Source of the DNA: Lotus japonicus
Taxonomy: Eukaryota; Streptophyta; Magnoliopsida; Fabales; Fabaceae
Length of the DNA: 64,000 bases
Direction of reading: 5' to 3'
Assembly: GCF_012489685.1 (NCBI RefSeq)
Contig: NC_080042.1
Location: 19,792,150 to 19,856,149, forward strand
This document shows positions 20,321 to 29,700 of this stretch, piece by piece. Made by a program: the position numbers and the translations under genes. Position 1 is the stretch's first letter. Each line of letters starts with the position of its first letter. A model generated the notes under the pieces. That model saw nothing but the letters and a program-made list of their open reading frames with translations, did not search any database and was not told the origin of the DNA.

Positions 20321-21624
20321 GGCTTAATACATCAGAAGACCCCTGTAATTGTAAAGGGAATCAGTTCTAGGGCCTGTAAAATTTCCGCATCAAATTGGGA
20401 CCCTAAATTATTTTTTTTAATTCAATTAAGGACAAATGCTGTCAGACTTCAATTTTATCCTAGTCAGCAATTCCACGTGGCATTTTTATTTTTTTAAAAT
20501 CTAAATAATGCCACATGTTATAATTAATTCAAAATCAATATTAATCCTTAATTTTATGCTAGTTAGTAATTCCCAGTTTTTTCTTTTTTTAAAAAAACAA
20601 ATTAGTTCTTTTTTTCTTCTGAAAAACAAAAAAGTGAAAAATCCAAAAGAATCCGTTTATTTTCTTCATTCTGTGTTATGTTCATCTTCTTCCTCTATTC
20701 TATCTCTTCTCACAGCCACCTCTCTTCCCCTCTTCCTATCTTCTCCTCCTACACCACCCTCTTCCCCCATGCAACCGGATTTAGATTTTAGATCTAGATC
20801 TGACTTTCCCTCTTCCTCTCTTCTCCTCCCACACCACCCTCTTCTGGCGTTTTGATAGAAAAAAGTTTGGGCTTTTATGTTCTGAACTTTTGCCTTTCAA
20901 GGTTCTAAACGTGTAAACATGGGGCTTTGGTGTTTTGAATATCAAATACCAGGATCTTGAACGTAAAAGCTCAAAACTTTGATGATCGCAGTGGGTTGGT
21001 GGGTTTGGTATTCAAAATTGATGGATCTTATAGTATTGATTCTTATCTTCTGGGTTTCATTCTTCTTATCTTCTGTTGGTGGGTTTCATTCTTCTTATCT
21101 TCTGGGTTTCTGGTGGTGGGGGTTGAGATGGCTGGGTGAAAATGATTTGGTGGTGGAGGTGATGATTGTGGCGGAGGGAGTGAATTATGGGGGAGAGATA
21201 TGGTTGTGGACTGGTGGTGCAGTGAGGGGTTGAAAGAAGATGAATGTTCAATTTGGGGATGAAAGATTTTAATTAGGGATTGGTTATAATTAGATTAGGT
21301 TAGATTATTAGATTAATTTATTAGTTAGATTATTAGTTTGTTTAGTTAAGGATTATTAGATTAGGTTATTTATTAAGTTTTTTAAATTTTTTTCTGATTA
21401 TTTAATTGAGTTGGAATTAAAAATAATTGTTTATTATTTTTTTAATTAAAAAATAATAATAAACGCCACGTGGAATTGATGACTGAGATAAAATTGAAGG
21501 CTGGCACACTTTTGCCTTAATTGAATTAAAAAAAATTTCTAGGGACCCAATTTGATGCAAACAATTTCTAGGCCCTGAATTTGATTCTCTTTACAATTAC
21601 AGGGGTTTTCTGATGTATTAAGCC
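20321..21624. mobile_element. Mutator-like element (MULE), Pack-MULE candidate
   Basis: Long terminal inverted repeats of roughly 170 bp face each other: the left starts GGCTTAATACATCAG and the right ends CTGATGTATTAAGCC. The 9-bp direct repeat TATTTCTTA flanks it exactly (20312-20320 and 21625-21633), the size made by Mutator transposases. No transposase is present. The interior (about 20640-21270) is richer in C and T on its left and in G on its right, with runs such as CTCTTCCTCTCTTCTCC, and looks like gene 5' sequence rather than AT-rich filler. The donor gene is not recognised, so capture is inferred. Confidence 0.82.
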
Positions 21625-21724
21625 TATTTCTTATTTTTCCCTCTTATCACATCACTCGTTATATCTCTCATGTCACTCACTTCCATAATCTCTTTTATTC
21701 CAATACCTGTTTTGATTTGGGGAG

Positions 21725-21935
21725 AAATGAATAATGTTCTCTTCACACCTCTCTTTGAGGTGGAGAGAGGTGGAATGAGGAGAGAGATAGGAAGAAAAGA
21801 AAAGGTAACAGAGAGAAAGTATGAGACAAGATAGATAATAAGAAGAGAGATATAGAAATAAAAAGAGGTGGAAATTGAGTGTTTAAAAAAATGAGGTGTG
21901 TATATATCCTTATTGGGGAGATATTAAGGTGTCAA
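21725..21935. repeat. MITE-like repeat, second copy near 45.7 kb
   Basis: This AG-rich segment (CACCTCTCTTTGAGGTGG through GAGGTGTGTATATA) is similar in inverted orientation to 45690-45900. Ends were not fixed. Confidence 0.45.
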
Positions 21936-23788
21936 TATATTATTTTTCTCCATGTACCTATCAGTTTGTTCTTATATGTTTGTTGCGTTGCATCTGCAAT
22001 GTAGAAGTGTACATCAACATCAATTTAGTTTGATGTTGTACAACTTTTCATCATCAAGTTCCAGCTTTTACAGATCTCAATTCCCAAAAGGAAATGAGTT
22101 AAAGAGAACTGCATATTCCTCTAGAGTACCTTTGGTAGATGGGGATCCACCATGACAAAAACACCTTCCCTTTATTGCTTGCAAACTGAGAAATATCTGC
22201 GCAAAGCAAGATGTATTTTGTAGCATGTTATTTTTCCTCAAAATTAATTTTTAACACTCTTAAGTTACTCACAAAAGCAAGTAGCTTCTCTCTGAAATTA
22301 ATTTTAAATTTAAAAACAATTTTAGATGAATTTCCAAACATGCTATTTATCTTGCACAAAATATCTAAATTTCTATATATTAGATTTGATCATGAGGGTA
22401 GTATATGGATGAAAACAAATCCTTTGTAATCGTAACTCGTAAGTATAGTTTAAGGATAAGGTACGTGGTCCAGGAAAAGTTATCAATGTAGTTTGTTTCA
22501 CTAAATGCCATGAAAAGGACCAATTTATCAAAATGGGGTAAACCACGTTGCCAAGGAACAGGTACTTGTTCCCAACTTGCATATGTATATAACGAAGGAA
22601 AACAGAAAAATATACTTTATGTAGCTGCCACTTTACTGTCTATGATATTTTGATTTTGATTTTTATACTTTGGTTTGTTGTCTCATACAAATATCCTACA
22701 CAGAGTCAATTTTTTCAAGTTAGGAACATTCACATTGTGATGAAAGCTGTCACAGCAAAAGTTTTTTCTATACACAATACTCAATACTCGAATCTGATAC
22801 TTCTTGATGCAAATCAATATGTACAACTTGAACCAAATGTTTTGTTTATAATTTTTGTTTTGTTGAAAGCCTAGTCTTGCATGTCCCTTAATCATTATGA
22901 TTTCTGCTTCAACTATAATTTATTACAAAAATGACCTTTTGTGCATTCTGATCATCAACATAGTCCAGGTAAGCTACTCTGATTACATTCAATATTTTAT
23001 AGCCAACTTGATAGAAGATATATATTCTTTTTGCTCCTCAATTTCTCTTTCTTGTCAGCAATGGTGACAAGCATCCAGGAATCTAGTGCTTTTGCTTGCT
23101 AAAATGGGTTTAGCCCTGAGCCACAGAGAGAGTGGTGGGTTAGGGTAGTAGGTGGTGGAAGGTGGAGAAGAAAGGAAGAAAAAAATAAGGAAAAAAAAGA
23201 GAAGGAACATGTGGGGTTCATAGCCTTTCTTCCTTTCACTGAAAACCAGGGACCAAAATTCATAGCCTTTCTTTCTTTTCAATGTAGAGTACAATACATC
23301 TCCCTTTTTCAACAGAATTTGCAGTCTTACACGTGCAAACACCCTTTTTTTCTGCATTGAGTGCATTCTCTTGCCATATTTACAAGATGCCCCTTTCACA
23401 TCACATCAGTTACATGATCTTTGCTGTTTGGTGTGACTGGTTGAGCTAACTGGACATAGCTGCAATTTCTCCCTCATTGCAATTTTTGTCCCTTGATGTG
23501 TAAGTTTTTTAACATTATTTGGAAAATTACACATCAATTTCACTAGGGTATTGCTGTGACTCAATTATTGAACTGGTATAATATAAGTGTACTATGCCTT
23601 TTTTGTATACAATTATTGAATCATTTTGGGATCTATTTTCTCAGAAGTGGGTCTGTGCTTTCCCCATTTTTGTTGTCTGAATCATGTGAGTTTAATGTGG
23701 TGGGGCTTACAATTGTAGTTATTGGAGTTTGTCTTCTAACTTTTGGTTTTCAGTTGCAGAGGCCAGGAAAATTAACCAAATCTCAGAA
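21936..23788 (+). other. region upstream of the coiled-coil gene
   Basis: No separate gene could be confirmed. A 67-aa open frame at 21952-22155 has a serine run and a basic C-terminal part but matches nothing I know. The last stretch probably holds the promoter and 5' UTR of the gene at 23789; a TTTTCAG acceptor at about 23755 suggests a 5' UTR intron. A perfect TATA box was not singled out. Confidence 0.4.
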
Positions 23789-26700
23789 ATGGGTGAGAAG
23801 GGAATTTCTGTTTTAGATAAAATTGGGTTTGGGTATGACAAGAGTGACATTGATAGCATGTATCCCATGTATTTTGGTGTTTCTTGTGCATTCTTTGCCC
23901 TCAATGTCCTTACAAAACAACCACAACTTGAAGTTGGAAGATTGTCTAAAATCTGTGACACCATGCTTCAAGGCAGTGCCAACCTCTTAGGGTTGATTGT
24001 GTGGAGAGTTCAGAAGAGAGAGAGAAATGACTGTGAATGCAACTGCAAGCTCAAAATTGCTGAGAGAGAAATGGAAATTGAGAACCTGAAGAGGATGAGA
24101 CATGAGGATGCTAAAGCCAATGAGAAAGTGGTGGGAATATTTGCTGCACAGGAACAAACATGGTTGTGTGAAAGGAGGAAACTCAGGCAGCAGATTGGGG
24201 CTCTGCTGAATGAGCTGAGAGTTTTTGAAAAAAACAAGGATGCAGATATCTCTGAATTGAATCAGAAACTGAAGGAAATGGAGGGCTTAGTGGAGTCAAG
24301 GGACATGGAGATTGAAGAAAGGGAGCAAAAGATGAAGGAGCTTGAAGAGAAGGTCAACAAGGCTGAAAGGGATGCAAAACAATTAAGAGAATTGGAAACA
24401 AATCAATCTTCTGATCTCAGGAAGCACAAAACTGCATTCATTGAACTCGTGTCGAACCAGCGCCACCTTGAAGCTGAACTCGGCCGTGCAGTGAAGCAAA
24501 TGGAAGCTGCAAAACATGAGCTAGAGGAGTCAGATTTGATGGCTCAGAATTTTTCTTTGGAGATTGCAAAACTTCACAAGGATTTGGAACAGAAAGATAA
24601 GATTTTGTCAGCAATGTTGAGGAAATCTAAGATGGACAGTGAAGAGAAACAAATGCTATTAAAGGAGGTAAAGTTGTCAAAGGCTAGGAGGAAGCAAGCG
24701 GAGCAGGAGACAGAAAGGTGGAGGGTAGTTTCAGAAGGAAAAAAGGAGAGACATTCCTTTAAAAACATGTTGGTGAACTTGAGTACTAGAGGCATGCAAT
24801 CTAGTTCAGCAGGGTCATCACACATTCCAAAGGAATCAGAAAAAATTTCAGCTTCACCCTTCTCTGATGATCACTACTTGCCACAAAGAAGTGAAGACTT
24901 ATGTAAGATGAAACTCTCAAACTTCTATCTGAATTTTGAATTTAGTATGTGTTTGGATACCATAAGGGGAGCCTTGGCGCAACCGTAAAACGTTGTTGCC
25001 ATGTGAGTGAGGTCACAGGTTCATGTTATGTTATGTAGTCTATTTGTAGTCCCACATCGCTTATGTAGTCTATTTGTAAGTCCCACATCGCTTAGAATAA
25101 GGAGGAGGTTGACTTACTCCTACTATATATAAGCACCTCATTGTAAGCATTATACACACCAAAGAAATATTACTACCTAGTGTAGCCGTGGACGTAGGTA
25201 CACACATTGTGTTCCGAACCACGTTAAAAACTCCTGTGTTATATTTCTTTCTCTCTTCTCTCTTTTCTATTATTGCTCCCAACAACTGGTATCAGAGCTT
25301 TAGGTTCGTGGGATAGATCCTCAGTTTAGAGGAAGAAGTGGGAGCAATGGCGCTAGAAGAAGGGAAGGTGAAGATCGAGAGGTTCGATGGCAGAGACTTC
25401 GGGTTTTGGAAGATGCAGATGGAGGACTATCTGTACCAAAAGAAGTTGTATCAACCCTTGACAGGGAAGAAGCCAAACGACATGAAGCAGGAAGACTGGG
25501 ATCTGTTAGATCGACAGGCCCTTGGTGTGATCAGATTGACGTTATCCAAAAATGTTGCCTTCAACATTGTGAATGAGAAGACTACTGCAGATCTGATGAA
25601 GGCATTATCAAATATGTACGAGAAGCCATCTGCCGCCAATAAAGTACATCTGATACGACGTCTATTCAATCTCAGAATGGGAGAAGGTAACTCTGTAACT
25701 GAACACATTAATAGCTTTAATACAATTATTTCGCAGCTATCGTCAGTGAAGATTACCTTTGACGACGAATTGATGGCCTTGAGTCTGTTACAATCCTTAC
25801 CGGATAGTTGGGCTGCAACTGTCACTGCGGTTAGTAACTCCGCAAGGGATAACAAGCTGAAGTTTGATGACATCAGAGACCTGATCTTAAGCGAAGATAT
25901 TCGCAGGAAAGATTCAGGAGAGTCTTCAAACACTTCCGGTTCAGCATTGAATACTGAAAGTAGAGGAAGAGGTAGCCAGAAGAGTCACAATCAAAGCCAA
26001 GGCCGAGGCAGATCAAAATCAAGAGGCAGAAGTCAGACAAGAGTCAGGAATGACATCACTTGCTGGAATTGTGACAAAAAGGGTCACTTCACCAATCAAT
26101 GCAAAGCTCCAAGGAAAAAGAAGAATTACCAAAAGAGGCAAGATGATGATGAATCTGCTAATGCAGCAACTGAGGAAGTAGCAGACGCATTAATTTGCAG
26201 CTTGGATAGTCCTGTTGATTCATGGGTTATTGATTCAGGTGCATCTTTTCATACTATTCCTTCAAAAGAATTATTATCTAACTATATATGTGGAAAGTTT
26301 GGAAAGATTTATCTTGCAGATGGAAAACCACTTGATATTGTGGGAAGAGGTGATATTGATATCAGATCCTCTAATGGAACTCTCTGGACAATGCATAATG
26401 TCAGACATGTCCCTGGAATAAAGAGAAATTTGATCTCTATAGGCCAGTTGGATGATGAGGGTTATCACACCACTTTTGGAGGTGGAGCTTGGAAGGTGAC
26501 GAAAGGCAATCTGGTTGTAGCTCAAGGAAAGAAACGAGGCTCCCTTTATATGGTTGCAGAGGAGGACATGATAGCAGTAACTGAAGCTGTCAATAGCTCA
26601 TCTATATGGCATCAAAGACTTGGACACATGAGTGAAAAAGGAATGAAGATCATGGCATCAAAGGGTAAGGTGTCAAATTTGAAGCATGTTGATCTTGGTG

Positions 26701-29700
26701 TTTGTGAGCATTGCATTTTGGGGAAACAGATAAAGGTTAGCTTCTCAAAAGCAGGCAGGAAATCAAAATCAGAAAAGCTCGAATTGGTGCATACAGATGT
26801 GTGGGGTCCAGCCCCAGTGAAATCTCTTGGAGGTTCACGCTATTATGTCACCTTCATAGATGACTCAACAAGAAAGGTATGGGTTTATTTTCTCAAAAAT
26901 AAATCTGATGTGTTTTCTGTGTTTAAAGGGTGGAAAACAGAAGTTGAAAATCAGACAGGCTTGAAGATTAAGAGTCTGAAATCTGATAATGGCGGGGAGT
27001 ATGACAGCCAGGAGTTCAAAAAGTTTTGTTCAGAAAATGGGATCAGAATGATCAAGACAATACCAGGTACACCTGAGCAAAATGGTGTCGCGGAAAGAAT
27101 GAACAGGACCTTGAACGAAAGGGCTAGATGTATGCGAATCCAGTCCGGGTTGCCAAAAATGTTTTGGGCAGATGCCATTAATACAGCAGCTTACCTGATA
27201 AATCGAGGACCATCTGTTCCCTTGGATTATCAGTTGCCTGAAGAGGTATGGTCTGGAAAGGAGGTAAGTCTTTCACATTTGAAAGTCTTCGGTTGTGTCT
27301 CTTATGTTCTTATAGACTCCGATAGGAGAGACAAATTGGACCCCAATGCCATAAAATGTTTTTTTATTGGTTATGGGTCTGATATGTATGGCTACAGGTT
27401 TTGGGATGAACAAAACAGGAAAATCATTAGAAGCAGAAATGTTACTTTTAATGAAAGTGTGCTTTATAAAGACAGGTCTTTTGCAGAATCTATGAGTTCA
27501 AGTAAACAGTTGGAACTTTCTGAAAGAGTGGCATTGGAAGAAATTTCAGAAAGTGATGTAGCCAAAAGAAACCAGATTAATCCCGAGAACGAGGATGATG
27601 AGGTAGAAGTTGAGCTGGAACAAGAGCCAACAGCAGTAATTGAAACTCCTATAACTCAAGTGAGGAGATCTACAAGAACACCGAAAGCACCACAAAGGTA
27701 TTCTCCTTCGTTGAATTATCTATTGTTAACTGATGCTGGAGAGCCAGAATATTTTGGTGAAGCCATGCAGGGGAATGACTCTATCAAGTGGGAGCTAGCA
27801 ATGAAAGACGAGATGACGTCCCTTCAGAAGAATGGAACATGGTCTTTGACCAAGTTACCAGAAGGAAAGAAAGCTCTACAGAACAGATGGGTCTATAGAC
27901 TGAAGGAAGAATCTGATGGCAGCAGAAGGTACAAGGCAAGACTTGTAGTGAAAGGGTTTCAGCAAAAGCAAGGAATTGACTTCACAGAGATTTTTTCTCC
28001 AGTTGTCAAAATGACCACTATAAGAGTTATCCTGAGTATTGTAGCTGCAGAGAATCTTCACTCGGAGCAGTTAGATGTTAAAACTGCATTCCTACATGGT
28101 GATTTGGAAGAAGAGATTTATATGACACAACCTGAAGGTTTTGAAGTTCCAGGCACGAAGAATCTTGTATGCAAGCTTCACAAAAGCTTGTACGGTCTGA
28201 AACAGGCACCGAGACAGTGGTACAAGAAGTTTAATGAGTTTATGAGCAACTCAGGTTTTAATAGATGTGACATGGATCATTGTTGCTATGTTAAGAAATT
28301 TGCTGACAGTTATGTTATTCTTGCTTTGTATGTTGATGACATGTTGATAGCAGGATCAAATATGACTGAAATTAACAGGTTGAAGCAACAGATGTCAGAA
28401 AACTTTGAGATGAAGGATCTTGGTCCAGCCAAACAAATCCTTGGTATGAGGATTTCCAGAAATAGATCAGAAGGTGTTCTGAAGTTGTCCCAAGAGAAAT
28501 ATGTTGAAAAATTACTGGACAGATTCAATGTTGGAGATGCCAATACCAGAAGCACCCCTTTGGGAAATCACTTAAAGTTTTCAAAGAAGCAGTCCCCACA
28601 AACAGATGAAGAAGAAAGTTACATGTCAACAGTTCCTTATGCATCTGCAGTAGGGAGCTTGATGTATGCTATGGTTTGTACAAGACCTGATATAGCACAT
28701 GCTGTGGGAGTTGTCAGCAGATTTATGTCAAATCCTGGGAAGGAGCATTGGGAAGGTGTAAAGTGGATACTGAGATATCTGAAGGGTTCTTCAAGAATGT
28801 GTCTATGCTTTAGAAGAAATGATCTCACTTTACAAGGGTTTTCTGATGCAGATCTAGGAGGAGACTCAGATGGTGGAAAAAGCACCACAGGTTATATTTT
28901 CACCTTAGGAGGAACTGCTGTGAGTTGGAAGTCTAAACTTCAAAATAGAGTTGCTCTCTCAACCACTGAATCAGAATATGTTGCCATTTCAGAAGCAGCC
29001 AAGGAGATGATATGGCTGAAGAATTTTCTCAAAGAATTGGGAAAAGAACAAGATGTTCCTCCATTGTTTAGTGACAGTCAAAGTGTTATTTGCCTTGCAA
29101 AAAATCCTGTCTTTCACTCCAGATGCAAGCACATACAGATGAAGTATCATTTCATCAGAGAACTTATCAATGATGAAGAATTATCTCTGTTGAAGATCTT
29201 AGGATCAGAGAATCCAGCTGATATGTTGACCAAGACTGCTACAGCTGATAAGCTGAGGCTTTGCATTGCCTCAGCTGGCCTTCGAGGATAATTGAAGACG
29301 AAGGCGCTACACTAGGTGGAGAGCAGATTAGCTTATTGCTTACAAGAAGTTACTACAATTAGACTCCAAGTGGGAGAATTGTTATGTTATGTAGTCTATT
29401 TGTAGTCCCACATCGCTTATGTAGTCTATTTGTAAGTCCCACATCGCTTAGAATAAGGAGGAGGTTGACTTACTCCTACTATATATAAGCACCTCATTGC
29501 AAGCATTATACACACCAAAGAAATATTACTACCTAGTGTAGCCGTGGACGTAGGTACACACATTGTGTTCCGAACCACGTTAAAAACTCCTGTGTTATAT
29601 TTCTTTCTCTCTTCTCTCTTTTCTATTATTGCTCCCAACAGTTCAAGTCCTAGATACAGCCTCCTGAGTAAAAAAAGGTAAGGCTGCATTCATTTGACCA

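Larger units (their letters stand above)
25024..29640 (+). mobile_element. intact, young Ty1/copia LTR retrotransposon (Tork-like)
   Basis: The two LTRs are 261 bp each (25024-25284 and 29380-29640) and differ at one base that I can see (T versus C near 25144/29500). The TSD GTTCA is perfect (25019-25023 and 29641-29645). The Met-tRNA primer site TGGTATCAGAGC starts at 25287 and a purine tract AAGTGGGAGAAT precedes the right LTR. One uninterrupted polyprotein frame lies between. It sits in intron 1 of the coiled-coil gene, in the same orientation, inside a SINE B box. Confidence 0.95.

Noticed and set aside
22540..22582. Inverted repeat GGAACAGGTACTTGTTCC considered as a regulatory operator
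   Set aside because: It is a short isolated palindrome without a nearby gene start; it could be chance.
25451..28888. Several antisense frames of 60-160 aa opposite the copia polyprotein
   Set aside because: They are shadows of the coding strand.
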